This document shows, piece after piece, positions 7,344 through 16,823 of a DNA stretch of 64,000 nt. A program made the translations under genes and the position numbers. Origin of the DNA: Acinetobacter sp. C32I (GTDB taxonomy: Bacteria; Pseudomonadota; Gammaproteobacteria; Pseudomonadales; Moraxellaceae); the NCBI RefSeq assembly GCF_023702715.1, contig NZ_CP098480.1:2666001-2730000 (forward strand), written 5' to 3'. The first letter of the stretch is position 1; each line of letters begins with the position of its first letter. The notes below the pieces were generated by a model that did no database searches, was not told the DNA's origin, and saw only the letters and a list, made by a program, of their open reading frames with translations.

Positions 7344-10300
7344 TTACTCAACCTTCGCGTAGCGCTCATACCATCGATTTGGAATAAAATGTAAATCACC
7401 ACCCGCTGTGATGAATTTCTTATCCGCTTGGCAAGCCGTGCCTATGCAACCTTTACCAATGTCTGCTGGATCAGGTACGATAATTGATTTTTTATTTCCA
7501 CCATCAACAGAACCTACATTAAGATTTACAATTCCTGCACCTAAATTATAAATATAGTTAGCATCTTGCCCACAAACACCTGTTGGTAAGCATAAACGCT
7601 GAGTAAAGCTATGCCCCTTCACACCTGCACCACAACTTGAAGACGTACCGTTATTCGAAGCATCGTACATAGTTACGTACAAACTTCCTTCCATGGCAAT
7701 GAGTGGGGTTAAACCTTTAATAATTGAGGCATTAGCATTTTCACGATCAATTCCAGTCTCACTGAACTTTTTATCAAAACGATAATACCACCCCCCCCAG
7801 CCAGTAGATGAGTCAGCTACCGCACCTTTTACGAGAGTTGTATCTGTATCACTACGAGCAACATCACTGTTACTAATATATTTTAACAAGCTAGTCGATA
7901 CTGTCGTCGCATCTGTAGCCGCTAAAGTTCTAGCTCCAGTATTGGTATTAGGGAAAAATGTTCCGTCTGGATGAATATCATAGTCATAAATTGCATAGAC
8001 ACCATCATACTGCAGATTCTCAGAATCTCGCTGTCCTGTTGCAAGTGGTGAATCGGTTGTTGCTAGAAGAGGTGAACTCTTATTCCCAGATACAAAAGTG
8101 GCAATAACCACATTAGCTCCTTCCTTACGAGCTGCGCTATGATGCGCCGTAAACACAGGCGGTAAATAAAAACGCGGACTTTTACCAATTTTTGCGGTTG
8201 TTGTTTGATGTAAATCCAAAATTTTAGTCGATTGAGTGATAAATTTTGTTGAACTTCGGGCAAAATCTACACGGAAAGCTTGTCCAGCTAGATCACCAAA
8301 ATAAATATGATCAACCATGCCATCGTTATTGCGATCAACAGTTTTTATTTCACTAACGACGCTATACTTTAAATCATTGTTAACTAAATGCGGAATAGCC
8401 TCTGTCGTTGAACTGCCTGCATCTGAAGCTGGTGGAGTATTATCATCAGTTGAAGCATTTGAATCTGCATACCAAAGTAAGTCACCATTATTGGCATCAA
8501 ACATATAGACGCCTGCACCTTTTTTGTTAGTCTGATCATAATTATAGTTTTCATAACCAGCATAACCTGTACGGATACCATTTGATTTCAAACCATCGCC
8601 ATCATCACCGCCAGCATCGTATCCTCCCCCAACAAACATCACTAACTTACGCTTACCTTTCCAGTTCACATAATCTAATTTTGGCTTAGACCAACTCTGT
8701 GCCATGTTTTCAATTACAGGAAATGCCTTACCAGCTGGATTGGCTTTGGAATATACCTTACCTGTACTTGGATCAATATGAAATTTAAGTGTTGGATTAT
8801 CAATATCAGTTACGTCTAGAGCATAATAGCTACGCCCCCCCATACGCATACCGCCATATACCCATTGCTTACCATTTAGATTTTCCTTATCTTCAGCTGT
8901 TCCGCCCACAACATTACGTACAGCCCCACTTACAGTCAGCGTTCCATCAGGTTTAGTCACATAAACAGTGTGCGCAGCCCATTCACCATCCATTCCATAG
9001 TAAAGAGCATTTTTACCACCAACTAGATTTCCGGCATTCTCTTTAAATGTCTCAGACTGCTTTTCAATCATTTCACTTGGAACAAAACTAAACTTCTCGA
9101 TACCTGAAGAGGCATCTACAACACTGAGCAAACCTTGTGTTGTACCAAACATCACATAATCTTTACGACCAACTGTACTAATTTGGATCTTGTTTGTAGT
9201 TGCATTCCGAGTTGCAACCGCCTTACCTTCTTGAGTCAGAAGTACAGGCAATGAGTGATAAACGCTTCCCATTTGACGTAAGTTTGCTGTTGTATTGGTA
9301 AGATCTAGACCATTCGTCGCTGTGTCAGCACTAATGTTATAGCCTAACAATGCCATCAACCCCCTGACTTTTGGAGCTGCATCAGTTCTAGTTTTCGCAT
9401 CCGTCGTATAGGTATAAAGAATCGGGTTTAAATCAAAATTACGACTGATCTGGCTATCAGCACTTTTGGTTCCATCAAATACATAATCAGTCAACACTCT
9501 ACGACCAGTAGAAATAGTTGTACTACCATTACTTGTTGTCGTTTGAGTTCCTAGTATTTGCTGGCTTAACAATCCACCTTTTTTATAAATCGGAGTGTTA
9601 TCAGGGTAGCTGATACCAGATTTTGCCCAAATATCGATTAGATCTTGTAAGACACTCTTTTTAACTACTGTATAATTCGCCCCACCATTTTCATTGGAAT
9701 ATACGCCATTATTAACAACATAGTATTTTTTAACATTTCCAAACCATAATTGTTGGGAGTCCTCAGTTCTAATTTTAGGCTCAAACTGAGGAAAATAAGC
9801 ATGTGGTTGAATAATCTCAGGATTCAAAGTATCGATTGGGACCGTTGAGGAACCCGTACTCATACTCGGGATATCTTTATTAAGTTCTTGAATAAATTTA
9901 TTAATACTATTTACAACATCCTGTGAGCTGCTTCCAGCAACCCATCCACCGCCTCCCAAATTACCCCAAGTCTTCGCATCTTCAACATCATCATTCCCAG
10001 TACCAGAGAAATCACTACCAAAGCCCACAACAACCGTTTTTACCTGTAATCCTACTGGATTTTTTGTTTGATCTAGTAAAGTTCTGGCATAGTTTCCAAT
10101 ACATGACCATCCATTCATTGACTGATTAAAATATCGACTGCGATTTCCCAAAGGGCTATTGGCACAGCTAAACATACTTCCCTTTGTTGATAAAGACTGT
10201 CTCATCAACTTATAAGCAGTCCCACTTAAACCATCGGTTCCAGTAGCTGTACCACCCTTAGGGTTCGGTTCACCATCAGTTAAAAAATAAATACCTTGCC

Positions 10301-11459
10301 CGCTACATTCTTTTTTTGCATTTGCAGTTGCACTTCCCCCTATTTGAGAGGTTATGGAGGCAGGCGCCGCATACAAATTTCCACTCTTCGCAGACTCTAC
10401 AGATGCTGTAAAACCACTGTTGTCATCTACACCATCACTATCATCTAATGTACTATTATAGTAATAACACGTTGCATTATAATTCGTTCTATTATAACGA
10501 ATAGTACAAGGTACATTTGAAGAACTCCCGGCAGGTATTGAATAACCTCTATCAATATAATCCCCCCAATTAGTACAAGTTTGTGTATTTGTATTCCAGC
10601 TTTGGCAAGCCCATCCACTAGAATTATTATATTTTGCATATACTGGAACATTTACCGTAACCTGAGGCAATTGAGTTGTAGAACCCATTAAATAGGCTGC
10701 AGCATCTGCGTAGGCATAAGCTGTAGGGGTACTACCTCCAGCTGTCAAATTGTTAATAGCGGTCAACAATGTATCACGATGTGTTTCATCACGATATTTG
10801 ATCGGTTCTTCCCAAATAAAAATACAGTCACCATAATCACCATTTGTACAACCAACATTTGTGTTCTTTAAATAAGGGCTTGATGTACTGTAACCAGTTG
10901 GTGTTACTGTTGTTTCTCCTGACCACAAAAGACAGTTATAATTTTTAGAATCCCATTGTGTACAAGCATTAAAATACCGTTTTTTCTGTTTATTAACCAA
11001 TCTATTATAGCTTTGCCAACGCGGCTTTACATACACTCCATCAGGTACTTGATTACCTGTTGTCGTTCCCAATGCTTTTGCTGGAATACGTATATACCCT
11101 TTAGAACCACTAAACGTAGACAAGCCAATTATGACCTTATCCTCTATTCGGGGAATACTTGCTGTACCTTGCAAAGCATCTTTCAATCCATTCTTTAGGG
11201 CCAAAAGCCTATTTTCATTATAATCGTTACTAGTCATACTCCCAGAAGTATCCAACATCAACATTAATGTTGTGGAACCTACACTATCTTCTGGGATCTT
11301 ATAGATTTCCAAGTCTGCAGCGTAACTTGGGACACTTGTACAAATCAATGAAGTAATTGCAGCCGCAATTGTGCTAACTTTAAACTGATTAGCCCAACTA
11401 TCCCCTTGCACCTGTGGTGCATCATCTTGGCAAACTTTTTCTACTTTTAGCATTTTCAT
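7344..11459 (-). CDS. comC: PilY1/PilC-family pilus tip adhesin (ComC-like), copy A
   Basis: A 1371-residue protein with start ATG 7 nt after AGGAG. A long basic N-region and hydrophobic stretch end at PSYAAD (about residue 48). A VWA domain follows, with the full MIDAS motif DTSGSM near residue 70. The C-terminal half (from about residue 730) is a Neisseria PilC-type beta-propeller with an EF-hand-like calcium loop, DRNNDGMVD (1042-1050). A run of eight G in the coding strand (plus-strand 7791-7798) encodes W-G-G-W near residue 1221, a possible slippage site. PilY1/ComC proteins cap the pilus and are needed for transformation and adhesion. It lies after pilX and before comE/comF in one operon. 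Confidence 0.92.
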   Translation of the reverse strand: MKMLKVEKVCQDDAPQVQGDSWANQFKVSTIAAAITSLICTSVPSYAADLEIYKIPEDSVGSTTLMLMLDTSGSMTSNDYNENRLLALKNGLKDALQGTASIPRIEDKVIIGLSTFSGSKGYIRIPAKALGTTTGNQVPDGVYVKPRWQSYNRLVNKQKKRYFNACTQWDSKNYNCLLWSGETTVTPTGYSTSSPYLKNTNVGCTNGDYGDCIFIWEEPIKYRDETHRDTLLTAINNLTAGGSTPTAYAYADAAAYLMGSTTQLPQVTVNVPVYAKYNNSSGWACQSWNTNTQTCTNWGDYIDRGYSIPAGSSSNVPCTIRYNRTNYNATCYYYNSTLDDSDGVDDNSGFTASVESAKSGNLYAAPASITSQIGGSATANAKKECSGQGIYFLTDGEPNPKGGTATGTDGLSGTAYKLMRQSLSTKGSMFSCANSPLGNRSRYFNQSMNGWSCIGNYARTLLDQTKNPVGLQVKTVVVGFGSDFSGTGNDDVEDAKTWGNLGGGGWVAGSSSQDVVNSINKFIQELNKDIPSMSTGSSTVPIDTLNPEIIQPHAYFPQFEPKIRTEDSQQLWFGNVKKYYVVNNGVYSNENGGANYTVVKKSVLQDLIDIWAKSGISYPDNTPIYKKGGLLSQQILGTQTTTSNGSTTISTGRRVLTDYVFDGTKSADSQISRNFDLNPILYTYTTDAKTRTDAAPKVRGLMALLGYNISADTATNGLDLTNTTANLRQMGSVYHSLPVLLTQEGKAVATRNATTNKIQISTVGRKDYVMFGTTQGLLSVVDASSGIEKFSFVPSEMIEKQSETFKENAGNLVGGKNALYYGMDGEWAAHTVYVTKPDGTLTVSGAVRNVVGGTAEDKENLNGKQWVYGGMRMGGRSYYALDVTDIDNPTLKFHIDPSTGKVYSKANPAGKAFPVIENMAQSWSKPKLDYVNWKGKRKLVMFVGGGYDAGGDDGDGLKSNGIRTGYAGYENYNYDQTNKKGAGVYMFDANNGDLLWYADSNASTDDNTPPASDAGSSTTEAIPHLVNNDLKYSVVSEIKTVDRNNDGMVDHIYFGDLAGQAFRVDFARSSTKFITQSTKILDLHQTTTAKIGKSPRFYLPPVFTAHHSAARKEGANVVIATFVSGNKSSPLLATTDSPLATGQRDSENLQYDGVYAIYDYDIHPDGTFFPNTNTGARTLAATDATTVSTSLLKYISNSDVARSDTDTTLVKGAVADSSTGWGGWYYRFDKKFSETGIDRENANASIIKGLTPLIAMEGSLYVTMYDASNNGTSSSCGAGVKGHSFTQRLCLPTGVCGQDANYIYNLGAGIVNLNVGSVDGGNKKSIIVPDPADIGKGCIGTACQADKKFITAGGDLHFIPNRWYERYAKVE

Positions 11460-11470
11460 ATGAGTTCTCC

Positions 11471-12226
11471 TTATGAGGATGCACCTACAGTTTTGATGGT
11501 ATATTCCATTTCTTGCGTGCTGTATGGAACATTCTTATTCGACAAACAATCCGTAACAGTAATATTCTTCTTAGCCTCATCCACAAAACTGGTGAAATCC
11601 GTTAAACAAGTATTAAGATCACTTGTCGTCGCCTCACTAAAGTTAGGTAAAATAGATGTTGCCGTGATAACAACCTTTTGAATTCCTGTACTTTTTGAAC
11701 TTTCTTTATCGTCAGCTTCCATCATATGCTCCCAATCCCGATCATTTGAAGCTGCTCTCACTGTAACCTGCGTCATTACTGCATTTCGCCCACTCAAGAA
11801 ATCAGTAATACGATTCTTTTGGCAGAAACCATTTTTCCCCATTTCTGTATTATTAATCGCACCACTATCATCCCAATATGCAACACTTGCTAAACGACTT
11901 CCTGCAAAATTATCTACAACAGCACCACGCACACAAAAGACTAACTCTTTACCTTTATTTTCAGGACGTAAGGTATAGTTCAACATGCCATCACCAATAC
12001 GCATTTGAGTAAAAACCAATGCATCATCGGTTTTGTTCTCTAACGTATAAAATACAGAGTCACTTGTTTGTTTAAGTAAAGCCTGAGCTTGTGAATTCGT
12101 TGCAATTTTTAAGGAAGTTATACTTCCCCGTATAGCCCATGTACCCACTAACGTTAAAAGCACAAGCATAATTAAGACCACGATTAGGACTGAGCCAGTT
12201 TGATTTCTTTGTTTTATTTTTTTCAT
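11471..12226 (-). CDS. pilX: PilX-type minor pilin, copy A
   Basis: A 251-residue prepilin-like protein: leader MKKIKQRNQTG, then the hydrophobic helix SVLIVVLIMLVLLTLVGTWA with no Glu at +5, as in PilX/GspK-class tip pilins. The ribosome site AAGGAG lies 7 nt before the ATG. The stop is 11 bp before pilY1. It is the paralogue of 3138-3890. Cysteines are concentrated in the C-terminal half (FCQKN, LNTCL, VTDCL). The role in capping the growing pilus with PilV, PilW, FimT and PilY1 is taken from the family. Confidence 0.87.
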   Translation of the reverse strand: MKKIKQRNQTGSVLIVVLIMLVLLTLVGTWAIRGSITSLKIATNSQAQALLKQTSDSVFYTLENKTDDALVFTQMRIGDGMLNYTLRPENKGKELVFCVRGAVVDNFAGSRLASVAYWDDSGAINNTEMGKNGFCQKNRITDFLSGRNAVMTQVTVRAASNDRDWEHMMEADDKESSKSTGIQKVVITATSILPNFSEATTSDLNTCLTDFTSFVDEAKKNITVTDCLSNKNVPYSTQEMEYTIKTVGASS

Positions 12227-12237
12227 CTCACAGCTCC

Positions 12238-13221
12238 TTACTCGATACCAAAGCCATTACGGATCGCAATAGTTTGTGTAACCACATTGCGTAGATATAA
12301 TTTATTTCGAGCATGTGTAATCAACTTTGCATTCACATTCAAAACTTGATAATTCTGATTTTCATCAAAAAATGGGTTATTTCCGACAGTATCCGTAGAA
12401 CGAGACAGCAAACCAATTTGTAAAGAAACAATTTGTGGCTTCTTTCCAGCTAAAGCTCTGTAATCCTCTATATCCATATAGCTAAAACAGTCTAAACGCG
12501 TATCTGGAGCAATATTATTTGTAACAACCCCACTTGCATTCGTTTCTGTCACGGCATTACAAGTTGAATTTGCACCATCATAGGCGACACCTAAACGTAC
12601 GCTAAAATGATCAACGCGAGGAATTAAAATTTCTCCATTCCCACTTAAGGCCAATGTCGTATTTGTTTTTGCCGACGCTGCCGTATAACGATCAGCTTTA
12701 CAAGCTAAAGCGAGTGGCTGATTTGGATCATTCGCATTATTTGTATCTGCTCTTAAAAAATAACGCTCTACAACATAATCACTTATAGTCAAACCAGTAC
12801 CCTCACAATCGAATTGATTCGGAGTATTAACCTTATACTGGATAACCAATTGATCACTTTTCTGGTCTTTTAAGTTTGATAAACCAATACCACCACGAGT
12901 CAATAGATTTGCATTAATCGAAAATCTAGAAAGATTTGCCGAAATATTATCGGGTCTAAGTACGATCCCTCCGTATAAAACGGTATCGTCAATAAAAGGT
13001 TGTGATGCATTAAGATTAGCCACACGTAAATGATTCACTACTTCCCCCAATCCAAACAGAGTTGAGTTTTGTAAGTTCATCATTCCTTGCTGCGTTGTCG
13101 CACTACGCTGACTTGTTAGAAATAATTGGATTGCAATTGCACTAATAAGTAGTCCCAATGCAAGTGAGATCATTAACTCAATTAAAGTAAAACCTTGTTG
13201 CTTAGTTATATGGTTATTCAT
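12238..13221 (-). CDS. pilW: PilW-type minor pilin, copy A
   Basis: A 327-residue prepilin. The leader MNNHITKQQG precedes [24 protein letters not shown]. The start is 1 bp after the pilV stop, with GAGG nine bases upstream. The helix and the last 25 residues match the copy at 3887-4912, while the middle is strongly diverged, so the duplication is old. It acts with the neighbouring minor pilins in the tip complex. Confidence 0.88.
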   Translation of the reverse strand: MNNHITKQQGFTLIELMISLALGLLISAIAIQLFLTSQRSATTQQGMMNLQNSTLFGLGEVVNHLRVANLNASQPFIDDTVLYGGIVLRPDNISANLSRFSINANLLTRGGIGLSNLKDQKSDQLVIQYKVNTPNQFDCEGTGLTISDYVVERYFLRADTNNANDPNQPLALACKADRYTAASAKTNTTLALSGNGEILIPRVDHFSVRLGVAYDGANSTCNAVTETNASGVVTNNIAPDTRLDCFSYMDIEDYRALAGKKPQIVSLQIGLLSRSTDTVGNNPFFDENQNYQVLNVNAKLITHARNKLYLRNVVTQTIAIRNGFGIE

Positions 13222-13222
13222 T

Positions 13223-13765
13223 TTAGAATGCCTCCATCACTAAACATTTAGCATCCACAATATAAGTTCCTGTAGTTGTATCAACGCATTGACTAATATC
13301 CGTTGCTGTAATTGTTGTTGGGCCCCAAGCGACGTAAACGCAATTCATTGAACTAGCCACACAATTTGCCATGACAATGACCTGACCATGGTCGTTTGCT
13401 TTTTTTAAAATTTCAGTCGAATCATGTTCCGCCATTGCAACAGGATTGCATTTGGGTAAGTCTATTTTTGTAGTAACAGGATCCGCATCACGACTTGTAG
13501 TCCCGACACACACCATTTTTCCATTATCAATTGTCTTAGCATTGATCGTTGTTTTGTAATTAGTTAAAGCTGTTCTATTTACTCTGATTCTTTCAACCAA
13601 ATCTCGAGCCGTATTCATTGCTACTGTTTGTTCTGTCGCCTCTTGTGCAGCATCCATTGCTCTAAGTTGCAGAGCTGAAAAACCCAATACACCTAACGCT
13701 AAAATGATCAGTGCAACTAAGACTTCGACCAAACCAACCCCTTGTTGATAATGTTTATTTTTCAT
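13223..13765 (-). CDS. pilV: PilV-type minor pilin, copy A
   Basis: A 180-residue prepilin. The ATG at 13765 is preferred because it shares one base with the fimT stop (TAATG) and has GGGGA seven bases upstream; an ATG two codons earlier sits too close to that site. The leader MKNKHYQQG precedes VGLVEVLVALIILALGVLGF with Glu +5, then LQLRAMDAAQEATEQ and RDLVERIRVNR, as in PilV. There are several cysteines in the C-terminal half. It is the paralogue of 4914-5402. Confidence 0.87.
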   Translation of the reverse strand: MKNKHYQQGVGLVEVLVALIILALGVLGFSALQLRAMDAAQEATEQTVAMNTARDLVERIRVNRTALTNYKTTINAKTIDNGKMVCVGTTSRDADPVTTKIDLPKCNPVAMAEHDSTEILKKANDHGQVIVMANCVASSMNCVYVAWGPTTITATDISQCVDTTTGTYIVDAKCLVMEAF

Positions 13766-14328
13766 TAACATGTCCCCGTGCGAATTCCATCAACAGTCCC
13801 AATCTTTGATACAAGAATTGTTCGACTTTCATGGATACTTGCATTACATAAAGTAAATTCTAAAGGGACAATTTCAGGAATCTGACGAGGATTATTTGTT
13901 GGATCTGTATCACATAAGTTTGGCGTAGGGGCATTACATACTGGATTATTCACAGCTTTTGTTCTTTGTTTTGCACTACCTAGCCCTGAAAATACAACAT
14001 CAATTTTATCGCTGGTTAATTCGATATCATTACGAGGAGAAACCCAATAAAATAGTGTTGCTGTATTTTTTGGACATACTATTTTTGTTTGAGCAGTGAC
14101 GGGGTCTGTCTGTGTTGGGCAGATTAATTTCAATGTAATATTTTTACGTAAGGAAATCGCCTGCCCACGAGTCTCTCCAAAAAAAAGCGCAAAATCTTTA
14201 GCTGTTGTATCCAACCGCTTTCTTGTAATCAAATTACCAAATGATGGAACTGCTAAAGTAGCAATAACTGCAAATACTGCAATCGTCACCATCAATTCAA
14301 TTAAGGTGAATCCCTGACTTTTCCCCAT
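13765..14328 (-). CDS. fimT: FimT/GspH-type minor pilin, copy A
   Basis: A 187-residue prepilin with a normal short leader, MGKSQG, before [27 protein letters not shown], followed by a GspH-like domain. It is the first gene of the upstream minor-pilin operon fimT-pilV-pilW-pilX-pilY1-comE-comF. Upstream on the minus strand, TTGGTT and TAATAT spaced 16 bp apart (about 14350-14380) could be its promoter; this is weak evidence. The contrast with the 44-residue leader of the other FimT copy is notable. Confidence 0.86.
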   Translation of the reverse strand: MGKSQGFTLIELMVTIAVFAVIATLAVPSFGNLITRKRLDTTAKDFALFFGETRGQAISLRKNITLKLICPTQTDPVTAQTKIVCPKNTATLFYWVSPRNDIELTSDKIDVVFSGLGSAKQRTKAVNNPVCNAPTPNLCDTDPTNNPRQIPEIVPLEFTLCNASIHESRTILVSKIGTVDGIRTGTC

Positions 14329-14410
14329 CGCCCCTGCACCTAATAATTAAAATTCACTACTCTATATTAAATTTTATTTTTACAGAACCAATACAAAGCA
14401 GATAAGCACC

Positions 14411-14444
14411 AAAAAAAAACGGATGGAGTGTCACCCATCCGTTT
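14411..14444 (-). terminator. Terminator after ispH
   Basis: A perfect 10-bp stem AAACGGATGG/CCATCCGTTT (14417-14426 and 14435-14444) has an 8-nt loop. The A9 run at 14411-14419 gives the U-tract on the minus strand, 3' of ispH. It separates ispH from the minor-pilin operon read in the same direction. Confidence 0.88.
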
Positions 14445-14468
14445 CCAGTTCACATTTTTCTAATAAAA

Positions 14469-15419
14469 TTAGGCTTGTATCACTTGGATACGCAACTCTT
14501 TTGGTAGACTAAAGGTAATGTTTTCCTCTCGTCCTTGTAGCTCTTTGGGTGGAGTTGCACCCCAATCTTGTAAACGCTGAATCACTTGTTTAATTAGAAT
14601 TTCAGGCGCTGATGCCCCTGCTGTGACCCCAATTTTACTGTCCTGTTTAAACCAAGCTTTTTCAAGTTGATCTGCATTATCGACCAAATACGCAGACTTC
14701 CCCATACGCTCAGCCAATTCGCGCAAACGATTTGAATTTGATGAATTCGGAGAGCCGACCACTAGAACCACATCACATTGCTCAGCCAAATCACGTACCG
14801 CATCTTGACGGTTTTGAGTGGCATAGCAGATATCATCTTTACGCGGACCTTGAATCAAAGGGAATTTGGTCCGTAATGCATCAATTACTTTGGCCGTGTC
14901 ATCAATTGAAAGTGTAGTTTGCGTGACAAACGCGACTTTTTCAGGATGTTTGACCATGAGCGCTTCGACATCTTGCTCATCTTCAACCAGATAAATCTCA
15001 CCACCTCGAGACTTATCATATTGCCCCATGGTGCCTTCAACTTCTGGGTGTCCTTCATGTCCAATCAGAATCGCTTCAGTCCCTTCGCGTGCATATTTGG
15101 TCACTTCGATATGCACCTTCGTCACCAATGGACAAGTTGCATCAAAGACTTTTAAACCACGGCGATCCGCTTCTTGCTGTACCGCTTTAGATACGCCATG
15201 TGCACTAAAAATCACAATCGAATCATCTGGGACTTGATCTAACTCATCCACAAAAACAGCACCACGCTGGCGTAAGTCATCAACCACAAATTTGTTGTGT
15301 ACCACTTCATGGCGTACATAAATCGGTGGGTTAAAACATTCCAGTGCCCGATTGACGATTGCTATAGCACGGTCAACACCAGCACAAAAGCCTCGTGGAT
15401 TGGCCAACACGATTTCCAT
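14469..15419 (-). CDS. ispH: 4-hydroxy-3-methylbut-2-enyl diphosphate reductase
   Basis: The last enzyme of the MEP isoprenoid pathway, a cytoplasmic [4Fe-4S] protein making IPP and DMAPP from HMBPP. The 316-residue protein has the cluster cysteines Cys12 (PRGFCAG), Cys96 (DATCPLV) and Cys198 (DICYATQ), the substrate-binding His41, His74 and His124, and the catalytic Glu126 (HEGHPEVEG). The ATG at 15419 is chosen because [10 protein letters not shown] is the standard N-terminus and AGAGGA precedes it; six extra codons upstream are in frame. It is transcribed alone, divergent from gmk. Confidence 0.95.
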   Translation of the reverse strand: MEIVLANPRGFCAGVDRAIAIVNRALECFNPPIYVRHEVVHNKFVVDDLRQRGAVFVDELDQVPDDSIVIFSAHGVSKAVQQEADRRGLKVFDATCPLVTKVHIEVTKYAREGTEAILIGHEGHPEVEGTMGQYDKSRGGEIYLVEDEQDVEALMVKHPEKVAFVTQTTLSIDDTAKVIDALRTKFPLIQGPRKDDICYATQNRQDAVRDLAEQCDVVLVVGSPNSSNSNRLRELAERMGKSAYLVDNADQLEKAWFKQDSKIGVTAGASAPEILIKQVIQRLQDWGATPPKELQGREENITFSLPKELRIQVIQA

Positions 15420-15522
15420 AACATCCTCTCTCATCATCTGAATTTTTACACCAAACTATTTCGTTTAATGGCACGCTACACTACAATAGCCAAGATATTT
15501 TATCATATTCAGGAAAAATATC

Positions 15523-16146
15523 ATGTCGGGTCTCTTGTTTGTCGTTTCTGCAGCTTCAGGAACAGGCAAAACATCTTTGGTCAAAGCCCTACTCGATCGA
15601 GTCAGCAATCTACACGTTTCTGTCTCACATACTACACGCGGTCAACGACCTGGCGAACTCGATGGTGTTCACTATCATTTTACCAGTAAAGAAAGCTTTT
15701 TAGCACAAGTGGACGAAGGCGGTTTTATCGAATACGCTGAAGTCTTTGGTAACTACTACGGCACTTCACAAGCCAAAGTTAAAGAACAACTGCAACAAGG
15801 TCATGATGTTTTACTCGAAATTGACTGGCAAGGTGCTGAACAGGTTCGTCGCCTTTTTCCTGAATCAAAACAAATCTTTATTCTCCCTCCAACACAATAT
15901 GACTTAAGACAGCGCCTGTCTAATCGTGGTACAGACTCTGTTGATGTGATTGAGCATCGCCTCAGTTGTGCGGTTGAAGATATGCGTCATTTTGCCAGTT
16001 TTGACTATGTCATTATTAATGATGACTTCAATAAAGCTGTGCATGACTTGGAAGCGATTATTACCGCAAACCGTTTGGTGACCTTGCAACAAAGCACTCG
16101 CCATCAACAATTAATTGAAAACTTGATTACCCTTAATCGCGAATGA
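15523..16146 (+). CDS. gmk: Guanylate kinase
   Basis: Phosphorylates GMP to GDP with ATP in purine nucleotide metabolism. At 207 residues it has the usual length, with the P-loop ASGTGKTS at 11-18, the GMP-binding segment [19 protein letters not shown] and the lid-region motif [10 protein letters not shown]. It is followed 70 bp later by rpoZ, the common gmk-rpoZ-spoT order of gammaproteobacteria, which links nucleotide pools, RNA polymerase omega and (p)ppGpp turnover. Confidence 0.96.
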   Translation: MSGLLFVVSAASGTGKTSLVKALLDRVSNLHVSVSHTTRGQRPGELDGVHYHFTSKESFLAQVDEGGFIEYAEVFGNYYGTSQAKVKEQLQQGHDVLLEIDWQGAEQVRRLFPESKQIFILPPTQYDLRQRLSNRGTDSVDVIEHRLSCAVEDMRHFASFDYVIINDDFNKAVHDLEAIITANRLVTLQQSTRHQQLIENLITLNRE

Positions 16147-16216
16147 CTTGAGTCTGACCGAAAAGCCTTTTATACTACTCAGTCTTTTCAAATGTAATGT
16201 TCAAACGAGACAACTT

Positions 16217-16495
16217 ATGGCACGTGTAACCGTTGAAGATTGTTTAGACCATGTAGATAACCGCTTCGAGTTGGTACTGGTGGCGAGTAAACGTGCACGT
16301 CAATTGGCACGTCAAGGCATGGAACCCACTGTAGAATGGGACAATGACAAACCAACAGTGGTTGCTTTACGCGAAATTGCGATTGGTCATGTCACCAAAG
16401 AAATTTTAAAACAACGCGATCAAGACTACCAAACATCAAACCTTGATATGGTATTGTCTACAAATTCATTGAACTTAGAAGGTTTCACTTTCTAA
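16217..16495 (+). CDS. rpoZ: RNA polymerase omega subunit
   Basis: A 92-residue omega subunit that assists RNA polymerase assembly and forms part of a ppGpp-binding site. The start at 16217 gives the conserved [20 protein letters not shown], followed by ASKRARQL and [10 protein letters not shown]. An in-frame extension of 23 codons back to 16148 has no family support. A terminator follows directly, so spoT downstream probably has its own promoter. Confidence 0.96.
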   Translation: MARVTVEDCLDHVDNRFELVLVASKRARQLARQGMEPTVEWDNDKPTVVALREIAIGHVTKEILKQRDQDYQTSNLDMVLSTNSLNLEGFTF

Positions 16496-16823
16496 ATCGA
16501 ATTTGTTATGCGAAAAGCCCATTGTGAATACACTGGGCTTTTTTCTTTCTTGCAAAATTCAACGCATATTGATAAAAGCAATATCCGTCATTGAAAAAAT
16601 TTACGAGTTTTTATAATGAACAAATTGACAAGTTTCTCAATTTGCTTTTCATTAGAAGATAAGCGTAATGTCTTTGAGTACTTGCGCTAAAAATGAGTTT
16701 CAATGGTATTCAATATGATTGAGTACGTGAAGATTGTACTGAATCACAAAAGCATTTATGTAATACATCGTTCAAGTATCAACAGACAGATCATTACTGA
16801 ATTCAAGTTATAAAAGGTGTTAT
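16496..16823. other. Intergenic region rpoZ-spoT
   Basis: This 328-bp stretch holds the rpoZ terminator and about 270 bp of AT-rich DNA before spoT. No gene or RNA structure was recognised. The spoT promoter presumably lies here but no clear -35/-10 pair stands out. Confidence 0.45.
16513..16546 (+). terminator. Terminator after rpoZ
   Basis: Stem AAAAGCCCA/TGGGCTTTT (16513-16521 and 16534-16542), followed by a T-rich run. Confidence 0.87.

Noticed and set aside
15297..15689. Plus-strand reading frame of 130 codons across the ispH/gmk junction
   Set aside because: It overlaps both ispH (opposite strand) and the conserved start of gmk in another frame.
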